From the NCBI GenBank assembly GCA_963978905.1, contig OZ022256.1, forward strand, positions 49,462,001 through 49,526,000: DNA of 64,000 nt. The letters run 5' to 3'. Numbering within the stretch: position 1 is the first letter of the stretch; every line of letters begins with the position of its first letter. The DNA is from Trichostrongylus colubriformis (Eukaryota; Nematoda; Chromadorea; Rhabditida; Trichostrongylidae). Made by a program: the position numbers and the translations under genes. The notes under the pieces were generated by a model. The model did no database searches and had not been told where the DNA came from. It saw only the letters and a list, made by a program, of their open reading frames with translations. Below, piece after piece: positions 35,050 to 48,300 of the stretch.

Positions 35050-36313
35050 TCCTTAATTATTCTATTTGGATGAATTCCCTAATTATTCTATTTGAATTTT
35101 CACCCTATCAAAATCGTAGTTTTGGGATGCCCATTCTGAAGTTTTCCTGGTTTCCCTGTGCAATGAAAAAATTATTGACAGCATATCAGCCGAAAATGAA
35201 TAAATCTCTCTCGCATGAGAGATGCGCTACAAAGCAGCCGCCTCGCGACCGTTCGCATATTAGTATTACTATTCGAATTTCCAAAAAAACCTCATTGTGG
35301 CTGTGCTGTACACAGATTTATTCAGGTCAAATTCTAATTTCATATTATCTACAATACTTATAACAAGTACTTCGTATATTATCTCTACTATACTACACGA
35401 TACACATATTGATGTGGTAAGGTAGGAGGAATACAACGGAAATAAATGAGCCCCTTATTAATGCACGAGTATAATACACATTATTAAGACACTACTTAGC
35501 TAACTGATAAGTAAATTGGACAAAAAATAAGGCACATTTGTTTAAAAATTTCCGTTAAATGAGGGTAATGCTATAATCATCCATCAGCTGGATACATCTA
35601 ATTATAATACAACTTTTCATGTAATTTAAGAGGTTCTAAGGTCCATGTCGGAGACAGCCATATGAGTTTATCGGGAGAGAATCAGTCGTTCCCTCGTGTC
35701 GTGTTGAGCCCTCTCTGTCTGTTTCCAGGCTTTCTAACCGGTTTTCAATATTACTGTAATCGATTAACCTTCACAGCGCGCACCATGGCTGACTAATTGA
35801 ACCGCAAAGAAACGATAGCGAGAGCTCTTGAGCACGAGAGAAGGCGACGAGGAGAGGGTGCGATGGTACTGGTGGTGGTGGTCGTTTCGCAACTGGTTAC
35901 CTAGCCACCGAATAGTAATTTGGCACAATCGTCATCAAATCGAGCCATGTCGAAAAACCGTAACAAATGCAATCCTTCCAATTGTTGTGCTGCACAAATC
36001 TGAAATTTGCAATAATTTCATTGGAAAATTTTTCGTGCTGACGATGTTGAGAACGGAAAAGAACGCAGATACTCAGAGCTACATATATTGTGGTTCGGTA
36101 CAAAAATAAAGGATAAAGTTTTTGGCGTTAATCAATCCCTTCTGTGGGATGCGCGACCACAAAACTGAGTAAGAAAAGTTGAACTATTTTTAAATCGTCG
36201 GCAATTCGTTCCATGCATGTTTAATTCTTTCATTACTTGATATTCGAAATAGTTTAAATTAATATTCAAAATAAAAAAGTCATAGTTAAATAAAATCAAT
36301 ATTCCCATTAAGA
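35050..36313. other. Space between convergent genes
   Basis: No gene seen. It contains the SINE tail at 36105-36165. Both flanking genes end towards it. Confidence 0.5.
36105..36165 (-). repeat. SINE 3'-tail fragment
   Basis: On the minus strand CGCATCCCACAGAAGGGATT, then GATTAACGCC and AAAACTTTATCCTTT, match the tail of the SINE at 29886-30177 almost base for base. The tRNA-like head is absent, so this is a 5'-truncated copy. Confidence 0.8.
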
Positions 36314-36323
36314 TTTATTTATT
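36314..36323 (-). terminator. Polyadenylation signal of the receptor gene
   Basis: On the minus strand AATAAATAAA (two overlapping AATAAA) begins 18 nt after the TAG stop at 36341-36343. Confidence 0.75.
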
Positions 36324-36340
36324 GCCAAGTGAAGTTAGCT

Positions 36341-39300
36341 CTAAATATCGGCTTCACAGACCGAATAAAATGGTAAGGTATGCACTGCCACGAGCAACTG
36401 AATGCTTGGAAATTTGAAATAGTCAGTCTGGAAAAAAGGTTCAAAAAAGCGCAGGAAACGTACAGCAATTCCTCCGCTGAGCATCAACAGATCACTCAGT
36501 CGTTCTTCAGGATTCTCCTCACAACTGGCTACATAGAATGCGTGTAATCCGATAAGGACCTTGTCACGTACATCCGACAGAAGTCGCAATTCTTCGGGAT
36601 TTGCCAGTGGAATTCCTTCTGATTCACGTATAATCGTTGGCTCTGAATTCATGCAGATTGATGAAGCTCTGCTCGGCCCATATCCAAGTATGGGTATTGA
36701 TTTTATGCTTGTACACACATAGAAGACAACTCACTCATTAGCATGAGAACTTTCAACGCAGCGATTTCTTCAGGGGTTGGTCGAAGCTTCCGCAATGGCT
36801 GTGCGATTTCATCGATCAGCAACGAGGTCAATGGGTAAAGAAGTCTGAAGATTTTGTAATTTTTTGCTTATTGATTGGTAAATATCGATCTATGATCCAC
36901 TTACTCCTGAGCTTTTGTGGTTTTTGGTGTGAGATGCAGTTTGATTTCTTCAGGAATCGCTTCCACATGCCGTACAAGACATGTACGATCCGACAGAAAC
37001 CACACATTATCGTGAGCTGGCATCTGTGCAGTGAACAGTCCATGCTCTATGACGACAAACATCAAACAGAATCGATGCAAGAGGTGACGCTGGAATAACA
37101 TCAACCTCAGACGATGATATATCGATTTTACGCGCGTTCGTCTGGCTATGGTAAACAGTCAGATGAGTACCTTAAAATGCTAAAATGAGGGCTTGCATAA
37201 GAATTTCAATCTAATACTGCATCTAGGGGTCATCACAGTTTGCTCATTTTTTCAATAATTCTGCAGTTTCTGCTGAATTCAAATTTTATCAAGTAAACTG
37301 TGCAAAACTAACGACAGCCAAAATCTCAAATCTGTGCGCACGGCAAATGTCTCTGCTTAGATAATTCAGTTAGTTTGCCATGCTTCCGAAGTACATGCAC
37401 GATGGCCCTACCCCTGTGAACGACTCAACATCGATAAAAATCTGTGTATGTCACGGTGATGTCCCTCGAACAGCTCCGCGGGAGAGCAAGATCCCGTGAT
37501 TAGTTCATGCAACCACTTGAGGCTAGTTGAAATCGCACTTGAATCGAAATTCGGCACAGCGCGTTCTTGGTTTCTCATGACGCCTCGTCATGAAAATGCC
37601 GCCTGCTGAGGGTCCGCAATGCTGCATCGGCCTCTTTTGCACCACAGCCTCCAAAGTGATGCGATACGGCTTCTAGTCAACAAAACATGCGTTGTACCAG
37701 GAAGCCGGGTGAGTACCCCATATCAGAATTACGCACCGCGGTTTCGCAAGCGAAGCATTACGGACGAGCTAAAGGCGCCATGTTGTTGGGTCCCGAAGCG
37801 ATTACAATCCAACTGCGTATCGCGCCCATGACATCCTCTAGCATTACCGTGTCGATCTAAGACCTAACTAAGGCGCCCATAGCTCACACACTGCGTGGCA
37901 TGCTGCGCGTCGTCGTGCGATAACCTGACATAAGAGTACACACCCCAGTAAGCTAGTAGGCAGGGGAGACATACTTCAGCCTACGTAAGGAGATCTCCAG
38001 CCATTGAACTGTTTTTTTACTAACTATATTATTAATATACATATCATACATGAATGAGTCAGTACACCATAAGTGCTCTCACACACCACCGAATAGCAAT
38101 TTTGCAGTGAATCCCCGGTGACTCACTCGTAAGGTTGACGAAAGAAGATGAAACGAGGGCACTTGCTCAGCCCAGTCGACGGCCATTGCGATATCGCCTC
38201 GAATCGACTGTGACAGCTCTCCGTTTGGCGCCACATCGGAAAAATCACAAATCTGCAAAAAAGAGCCTGTCTAATTGGGTATGACGCCACAAAAACAACC
38301 ATTTAAGCTGAAGACATTACGGCATTATCAGCGTCTGATTGGTCAAAAGATGCTAAGAAACGGCACCACACAGTTGATCCATCATTTGACTATACTCACC
38401 GGATTGTAGAAGAATCGATCCTGTTCAGGACCGACGGTACAATGACCACGTCTAGCCGCATAACTTCGTCGAATTTGTGAATCCATGTCGCGTAGACCGT
38501 AAAGGAAACATAGAGCTTCTTCAGATGCGGGCGAAATCTTGGCCTGAAATGATAACATCGATACCGTTCCGATTAACAGGAAAGGGTCACCCATTCTAAA
38601 TCCTACAGGAGTATCTCGACAGTACAACACGCCGTTGTCGTTTCGGTAAAAGCTCAGAAACGAGACGAATTGAGGCGAAAGAGAGAGGAAGGCAACTGGG
38701 GCGCAAGTTCATCGAGCCCGGAGGTGGTTCAGTTTTCCTTCACAGGGGGTCGTATTTGACCGGAAAGGAGGAGGTCATATATGCACCTATCTGTGATAAG
38801 CGCTTTCATCTATACTTTTAATAAGCAAATGAGAAGCAATTGGTATTTCACAGCGAATCCGCGTAAGGAAATATGGAATAAATAGGTTATCTCGAAATAT
38901 TCCTCGTAGAGGGAGGGTTTGTATTAAAACGGCTATTTTTCCCAATTTTTTTTTTTGCTCCAGGTTAGAATACAAGATAAGAATACCCATTGCAAGTATA
39001 CAATCGGCAACAATTACTGGTATTGTAGATATCAACACTGGAGGAAGGATTGTATTTAGTTTTCGTGGTGGGGGGGGGGGTGGTGTTAAAGCGGCTAATT
39101 TCCTCGACACCTGGGAGTGCCCTGGTTCCCAGTAGCATAATCTGGGGACCAAACCTCGGAGTAATTCGACGAGGTCAGCGAAGTAGTTCGACGATGCTAG
39201 AGAAAGTCTTTTTGGCACATTTAGCACCATATCGTTTGGGAGAATAAATACTGGCCTGTACATCTACTGGGCCCCATAACTATGTATGCGTGGGTGAAAT

Positions 39301-42300
39301 AGCGATAAGATGCCACCACGATTCTCAATGTAAGAAGAACTCGTGGCGCCATCCAAAAAGGACTAATCGATGATGAAAGCTTCAGGATTAATCGATGATG
39401 AAAGCTTCATGCTCCCGGTTTTACCGAAGTGCTCCCGAACTGTGATGGGAGGGGTATCTTTTGCAAGGTCACATAACCTAGCAAACCATCTGTCGCCCGT
39501 CTTCGAAATGGCAAGACAAGGGGTGAAGTTTGATGATACTCTTTTTAAATTCTGCCTTGCCTATGAGATCATATTCGCGGATGATGGCTGATTTCAGCTG
39601 AAACACCTTGCAGGAAATTCAAGATGAAGCTAAAACTACTAGCTCGATGACCATAACCAAGGCGGCGATCACTTACCAATTAGGGTAAAGTACTGAGTAA
39701 TGAGGAATTTTAGAAAGATACGTCCCCACCACCTTAACGGTACTCTCCGAATTCATATTGACGACTGATTATACTACATATGTTCACGTGATGTTGGTAT
39801 GGTGCCGAAAACGGTTTCCAAAATAGGGCATCTATCTATAACTATATTCTGTGCTGTGTACTTTTGTACCGACACCAGTGCAAAATGCGATCATAAATAC
39901 TGAAAATACGACTGTCCCACAAAACAGAAAGAAGGGAGCGCGAATGGGGGGGGGGGGCATGGGTAAAGGGAACGATATTAGGCAGAATTCTGCTGTTGCA
40001 ACATACCACCATCAGCAACGGATAATCGATGATGATTACAGACCCGATGCAGGTTTGTCAATTTTTTTTATATTTTCCAGTTCCTCAACCATATTAATTG
40101 GATGTAATCGCTGTAGATAACACGATAAACCTTCCCTCATGAACTTTCGATGTCACTCCTTACTGATGAGGGCCATCAGCAAACCCCTATTGCATGTCTT
40201 CGGCTTGGACATTGAAGATCATCTGATGAAGTAATTTTCCGCTCAACGGGTGCCAAAAAACGATTTCGCGTTCTCAAGAGATCGGCAAAAAAAAAATGGG
40301 GAGTATGTAAACGTGGTTCGATGTGAGCATTACGCCTCGGAATGGCTTGAATGTCACCCTTCCCGATAGAAAATGATGGGATATTCGCTGTCATTCCAAT
40401 GAGAAGTTCACATTCTGTCGATACTAGCTGATCCATTACAAATTCTACTCATTGTTATGATATTCGGCTTCTTTCAAGAAATTAACGAGGAAACAGTAGG
40501 ATGACTAGCCGGTGGCTCATCAAATTCGAGCCACATCCCTTTCCGAGTCAAATGACGATCCACTACTCTTGAGAATTCCTCAACCCAGGCCAGACCATAC
40601 ATTAAATACTGAATGGCTTAGTGCTACTTTTGAACAAACTCGAGCCACCCATCCAGAAAGCTCTCATAATTACCGAGAAATTAGCCAAGATCAAGGAGAG
40701 GTACCTCCAATCACCGTGGAATGTCGCAATACTATAGGTTATCTGTCGCCTTCATACAACAGCCCTTCTGACCTCTACGTGTCACTCGGAGAGCTACTCT
40801 TTCGGCAGTTCGGATTAAACGCGGTCTCCACCCTTCGCTTGAGTGGGAAAGCAATGCCCATCAAGGGGCACTCCCAGGTGTCGAGAAAACGAGACGCTTC
40901 ATACGACCCCCCCCACACTACAGGGACCAAACACGATCCCCATCCCTTTTGAGCTCTGCAATACCAGTAACTGGTAGCGCATTGTATAGTTACAATGTGT
41001 TTTCTAGCTACGTACTCCTATTCTTACCTGAAGCAAAAAGACCTTAATTTCACTTCCCCACACCCTATCCCCTATTGGGTTCGCTGTGAAATACTCTTCG
41101 CTTCTCAGCTGCCTATTCAAAGCTTAGATTCCAGTGCTTATCGCTGTCCTCTGCAGGTGCGAACCCCTCTTGTCCGGTCAAATACGACACCTTGTCGGGG
41201 AATCTTCGACTCCCAGTGTGTCCTTATGCCCATACACCCATTATAGGGAACCCAGATGTCCTCGTTTCATCCTTTGATTGTGTTGAATTATAACGAGAAT
41301 ACCAGAATGAATCAATGATCATCTGCGCAGCATATCCGGAACATCCACTAACTTTTCCAAAAAATTTAATAAGGGCTTTGTATATTCGCTTATCGACGTG
41401 CCACAATAGCAATGTCCGTTTAACAACTGCTCAAACATGTCATTGCTTGGATTTTAATCAATTTTGAACTTCAAACCCTTTTTGTTCAAGCTTGCATCAT
41501 AAGATAAGCCATTGTGTTCGGCAAAAAAAGCCCAAAAAGATATGGATTCACAACTGAAAATGACTGCACTTGTTCTGTCTTCGAAGGAAGATGTGGAGGG
41601 TTGGTGAAACGGTCAGATCTTCTGTCACCAGAGTACACTGGAAATCGAGGATTCCTCAACCGAGGGGGTCGTAGTTGACCGGACAGGAGGGGGGATTATG
41701 CCTGTAGAGGTCAGCGATAAACACTAGAATCTGAAGCTTTAATAAGCAGATGAGAGGCAAAGGTTGTTTCACGGCGATTCCGTTTGATTGGAAATAAATA
41801 TCTACTTGCTTCAAGTAAGAACCAATAGCAATAAAAGACATTACAATTATACAATCCCGCCAAAGCGACTGGCATTGTAGAGGCCAACAAGGGGGGGGGG
41901 TCCTTCTTGATAACCGTAGAGTTGGGGGAGAGGTCGTGCTGGAGCGCTATTTTCCTCGGGTGTGTGCAGATATGACAGCGAATCGCGCAACCGTCCGCGG
42001 CGAGCAGCGCGGCAAGTACGAGTCGTTTGGAATTCCGCTCAAGACGCAATGAGCTGGTACCGTGAGACCTTTAAAGGTAGGCGAACTCTCGAAGCATTCA
42101 ACTTGCAATCTTTGAAGGTCTCTCACGGTACAAGCCCATTGCGTTGTGAGCGGAATTCCCAACGGCTCGTACTGATGGCGCCGCGAGCGGGACGCCGCGA
42201 AGCGATTCGCTGTCATATCTGCACACACCCATTTTCCTCGATACCCGGGAGTGCCCTGCCTGTCACACCTTCCGCTGTGGAAGTAGGAGTTCTAGGCCGT

Positions 42301-45300
42301 TTTGTATTCTGGATAGATATTTTTAATATATTTTGAACTTCCTGATTACTGGTAAACATTAATCCCTTCATTCACAGATGGCTTCCTGCCCGTAAGTGGC
42401 AGAGAAGGACAACTCGTCCATATAGGATAGACGTCTTACTCATCACATTTCAAAAGGATGTGGATCTTCTCTCTTCAGGACAGAAATTTCATGTGGCGCA
42501 AGGGATACAAGCTGGCGGAGTAGGATTATCGCGTTTCAGAGGTATTACGCCGTAAATCAGGTGTGGGACATCGTGATCGCTTTAGGATCCAACTTATACG
42601 GCACCCTAGCGTCGTGTGCGCCGCGACGCGAACTTTCTGTCTGACGGTACACACCCTATTCCAAATGCATGATAATCAGTACTCTCTCTCTCTAATAGTA
42701 AGTAAAAATCAAAATTCTAGAAAACACATTAGAATTCCTTCTTGCACCTATAGTGATCCTTAATGAAAAAGGGAATGCCAATTCTTCGGTAACAGTAAGG
42801 CATACAAGGCCGCTTAAGCCTGATGGGAGTCAAAGCGCGAACTCGCGTCCTTGTGGGCGGAGTTTTCTGGTTTTTGGCGACGTTTGGCATTCCTACTCAC
42901 TTCAGAGTCTGTGCATGTGAAGGCGCTTTGGGCACAATGTCTACGAACGTTCACTGCCTTGTATTTCCCCATCCCTTATCACTTCAGATAGTTCTTACCC
43001 CTGATGACGATGATGACGACGGACTGTCAGATGGTGAGATCGAATCGGATTGAGATGTCTGCCGTCGGCCGATTAAATCACGACATGGATGCAGTGCTAC
43101 AATCATCATTTCATAAATGCACACAAGAGATAGTATACCAGTCAAAGGCATGTAATTCGTATGAAGGATAAAAAGGATCACCGCAAATCGATTTCAAATG
43201 CAGTTGGATAAAGCCTGTAACGGCTACCGTCAGATCCTTTTTCAATATGAAAATGCTCCACTACATTCTATAAATAGGGTGCTATCTCGTGGGATGACAC
43301 AATTCCAAGCCACTGAGTCAAATCAGTCATAAATTTTTTATCAGTTCGAATGGCATTTTGGAAAAAAGCAGGCCAATTATTTTTGGCTATAATAATAAAG
43401 GAAGTGAGTAAGCAGTAAAGGGAGTGTTGTTTCTGATATATTAGGTCGATTCATAATAAATCGGACAAATGGTAGTGATGATTTCTAGAGATCATAACTC
43501 AGTAACGAATTAACGAAAATGGACGCGCGAGGTACCGTTGGAATGAGAATGAAAAGCTCTTCAAAGTACCGCAAAATAATCACTCCAAAGTAAATTCATT
43601 CCGCCACAATGCCGCACGATTTCAAGCGGTCCAGAGACCACATCCGCAACGTCATACTATTTATATCGCTATCTGGCCAGGAACCCGCGGATATCGGCAG
43701 ACGTCTGATAGAAGTTCACAAGGAGCATGCCCCCGGCAGAAGTACACTGTAGTTGTAGCATTCGAAGTTTGCGTCAGGCGACTATTCCATCGAAGACGAA
43801 AACCGCGGTTGGTGGAGCGTACACGGCGTAGAGTACTGGGAGCTGCTCGATGAAGGTACCACAGTATCCGCCGACGTCTACGTTCGTCAATTACGAGAAT
43901 TGAAGGCCAATGTCCAAAGTTCGCTACGGCGGCGGTCACATGTCTACTTCCAGCACGACAACGTGTCTACTTCCACAGACCGCACTTCGCAAGATCGACC
44001 AAGGCCGAGCTGCTGTCGTACAGTTGGACCGTACTTCTATACCCACCGTACTCCCCAGACCTGGCCCCTTCAGATTTCCACCTTTTCTCCCACAGCCAAC
44101 GCCACCTGGACGGCCAAGACTTCAAAACTCGCGACGAGGTCAAGGCGGCACTCGGCAACTTCTTGGAGCTCCAGCTTCCGGCCTTCTGGAGCAAGGGCAT
44201 CCATGATCTGCCTATACCGTGGCAGAAGGTCATCGATAAAGATGGAGTACATTTCAAGTGAATCCCTGTTGTCGTAAAAAAGTTGTACGACAATGATTAA
44301 AATTGGTCAATTTGTCCGATTTATTATGAATCAACCTAATATGCAAGCGAGACTAGGAAAGTTCACTGTCTCATCACAACTATAACTGTCACGACCACTA
44401 CCTCATAAAAACTAACACTTGTCTGGATCCTACACCGACTTTTCACAGGAAGTATCAGTGTTTCAAGTTACGCCGGAATGTGTAAATAGGCAGACTGTGG
44501 AATATGAAAGTAGGGGAGCTCAGGATTGTAACGACAGGGCAAGTAGGAGACAAAACGGTGAAAGACCAGAGAAGTAGAAAGCCGGAAATCCCCCGCCTGT
44601 CTCGCACCCCTCTGCATCACTAGCCGAGGACGAAGAGGCTAAATCAAGCGGGCGGCCGCGGAAGTTGTCTCGCCTTTGCCGGCATCTCGCCTCGCTACAG
44701 GAGTGCAGGACGACACGGCGTGCTGCGGGGTTGAGAAGATTCAAAACCACGCTTTTCTAATGGGAGTTTCGCCACACATCACCTTTTTTGAAGTACGAAG
44801 CTTCTCAGAGACCACGAATTCCCAGTACGCACTTTCTCTTTACTCCTCCCGATGCCTTTAAGGCAATGTCAGGGGTAGCAGCGGTTATTTTTCTACTACC
44901 ATGCTACTGATCACAACAACTTGAAAATTTTACAACTATTTCACATTCTGCCGAAATTACTTCTAAGGGTATTTTTAAGAACATCTTGAACTTCTAGCAA
45001 TGCATCTCTGCCCAACTGATTAAAGTGTAGGCACATGAAGGCGGGTGAGGATCGACTGGTCGAATTCCGCTTCGCGGCGTCGCACTCACGGCGCCGTCAG
45101 CACGAGTCCTTCGTTAAAGGTCCCTTACGGTACCAGCCATTGCGTCTCGCGGGGAATTCCAAACGACTCGTACTCGCAGCGGCGTTCGCCGCGGGCGGCC
45201 GCGCGAAAATTCGACCAATCGACCCCACCCATGAAGGGCAGCATATGACTCAGAATTGAATTGCGCTTACCTTGCAGACTCAGGCCATAACGATGGTACT

Positions 45301-48300
45301 GAGCCCCTTGGGAAATAAATGTGATTCGAGTGTTAATTTCAAATTTAAGCTAAGACGCTATATGGTCAAAACGAATTTGAGTAGCTTCTTCCTTGGAGAT
45401 GCTTCCAGTAGCAATAATGATTAACTACTATCAGTGGTGAACTAAAACATCCCATTAATCACGATACGTCAATGCGATCTATTCTCGAACGAAGGTATCG
45501 ATCCATTCCTTTAGCTGTGTTAAGCTCTTGAGAAGATATACAATTGGATAATAATATACATTTTTAAATACACATATAATAAGGCCTATCTATTTCCTCT
45601 GTAAATTAGATCCGTGTAGAAGGGCGTGATCAGTTCATTGGATAGCCTTACATACTTCTCTTCCAAGCTATGTAGAGTGAAACAGTAAAGCTGGTGAACA
45701 ACAAAACGTCTTTGATCATCCTAATCCAAACAAATCAGGTTTATCGTCTCTTGTTTATCTTCTGGTGTCTTTCCTCTCACACTCACATCTAACTAGAAAA
45801 ATTGTCCCCGATCCCGATCCTGTGTTGACAACGGTTGAAGCATCAATGACCCATCTGAAACTTCCGGATGCTATTTCTAAAAATGGTGAATCGTTTTTTG
45901 CCTCTTTTGTTCATCCACTGGGGTTTGGAAGCCCATGACACAGCAGGAGGCCGACGGATAACTGGATTGAATTTAAAGCTGCCTGAATAGGCCATGTTGC
46001 CATCATGGGTTGCGAGGATTCGAGAAAGTCACGGTGGTGATCAATGGTGTAGAATGCTACATCACACCAATACAGTCGAAGCACGATTTGATTTCATACG
46101 GGATAGCGCCCAAAAGCCTAGTGCTGTCTTGTTTATCAATTTATTTACCTATTTATGAGCATTCAAATCGCGAACCCAGACAACAACACACGGATAGAGC
46201 AACTTGGGTGGCTAATAAAACAATTTCAAGTATAAATAGCTCCAGTTTTCAGTCAAATTGCTGTAGCTGTTATCAGAATCTAACAGTTCCTTGATTTCAA
46301 TAGATCAGGCATAGGATAATTTTGGTGTCAGACCTGTCCCTGAGAAAAATTAATGGATTGGACGTCAAGTGCTCTCGTAAGCCGCGATTCATGTCAAATT
46401 AGCACCAAATGCCACTCCTGTATCGAAAGGTATTCGAATGCGTGGCGCATACTAAAAAGCTAATACGAAGCGGCGAACAGAGCTGTCAAATTCTTTGCCA
46501 AATAATTCTGTTGAGGATAATACCAAGAACCAACATGAAAAATCACCACAGGAAATTGTTCTGAGAAAAAACTCTGAGGAAATCACCTTGTTCATTCATT
46601 CCAATCTCCTTGCACTTGGCAAATCGACAACTTCGACAAATCCGTTTCGCATGGGCACCTGAAATGGGCTGAGTGGGTATATAGTTTTGGATGACCCGTA
46701 TCAATATACCTGAAGTACCTTTTACAAGGAGACATTTGTTCTGGAATTTACATTTCGGCCGTGTCCCTTGTAAAACTACCTGCAAACAAAAGTAAATTCA
46801 TTTGATGGATGTTCTTCCTAGTACGCAATTGAATATTGGCTTCTACTTTTTTGTAACTACTATTACTATAAGACCATGCATTTACGAAACAGAAGAGCTG
46901 TACTATTCATTTAGATATTTATTTATTTACTTACTTATTTGAGACTATTGTTACAAAGTGGTGCCGTGCCAGTGCCAGAATGAGAGTGATATTTGTTTGT
47001 CTTCCCTTCCCCCACATTTGGAAAGTGCTTGATTTCGTACGTTTCACCAATTTTTCAAAATTCTTTTTGTGAATATTTTCAATGGCCCATCTTCGAGTGC
47101 ATATGGATGAATCAATGCAAAACTAATATCGCCCAATAACAATGGAGTGTGTTCTTTTGAAGTACATACGTTATCAAATATGAAGTGTAACAAAGTTGAA
47201 TTGTTTGGGCTTGTGAAACTTTCACCCGATTGTTTGAAAGTCCCACGAATCAAAGGCTTCGAAGAAAGTGAAAAGAAGTGGAAAACTATGAAATAATAGA
47301 TTAGAAAAGTGAAAAGTGAAAAACCATGGGATAACGTCCCGTTATTTATTTATTTATTTATTTGTAGTGATTTTATTTTTTTCGTCCTTTTCCATTATCA
47401 CTTTCCAATCGGCTAATAATATTGGGTGCAGGAATAAGTTCTCGCGGTTTTTTTAACCCCCCTTTTCACATTGTTTCCTTCAACTTTCGACAGAGCTTAT
47501 ACATGTTTTTGATGGAGCTTTTCTTGCTCTACGAGGTAATACCACTCTTCTTTCGTATCCTCTCATATTTTAGCATGTAGGAATAAGTTTCCACCTGTTT
47601 TCCAACTCAAAATTGCGTAATGAAACTTGATGTTTTTGGCAGAGCGCTTGGTATCATTCGATAGAGCCCTTTCGCTCTACAAAACGGTGTTTACAGGTTT
47701 TGTTCGAATTATTTTGCCATTTTTTAGATCATTTAAAAGTCGACGAAATCGAGCATTTTCGACACATGTAGCCGATATGCTCGATTTCGTCGACTTTTAA
47801 ATGACCTAAAAAATGGCAAAAATTAAGTCCCACGAAAACCGCAAACACTGTCTTGTAGAGCGAAAAGAGCTCTACCGAATGATAGAAAACACTCTGCCAA
47901 AAAACCATTTTCATTGCGCAATTTTGAATTGAAAAGCAGGTGGAAACTTATTCCTACATGCTAAAATATGAGAGGATACAAAAGATGAGGGGTATCCTTG
48001 TGGAGCAGAAAGATCTCTATCGAGTGCATACCTGGATATTCTCTTCGATCTCGGTGGTAGGCGAGGAAGAGGAGATAACGTAAGTACACACTTTTGTGAG
48101 TACTGCATTTGTGAGTCTTAAAAACAGCGAAAAGTTGAGCGATTTGAATAAAAAAAAGTACCATTCTATAGAGCTGAAAATGCACTATCGAAAACATGGA
48201 CACATGCATTTTTCGATCTCGAAGGTAGACTAGGGAGATGAGGTGCACAAGTGCCAAATTTTTGCCTTCAGCTTACTTCATTTCCAAGCCTCATAAATAT

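Noticed and set aside
40176..40436. Possible extra hinge exon of the receptor (86-codon minus frame)
   Set aside because: No acceptor/donor pair fits phase 0 on both sides, and exons 5 and 6 join in phase without it.
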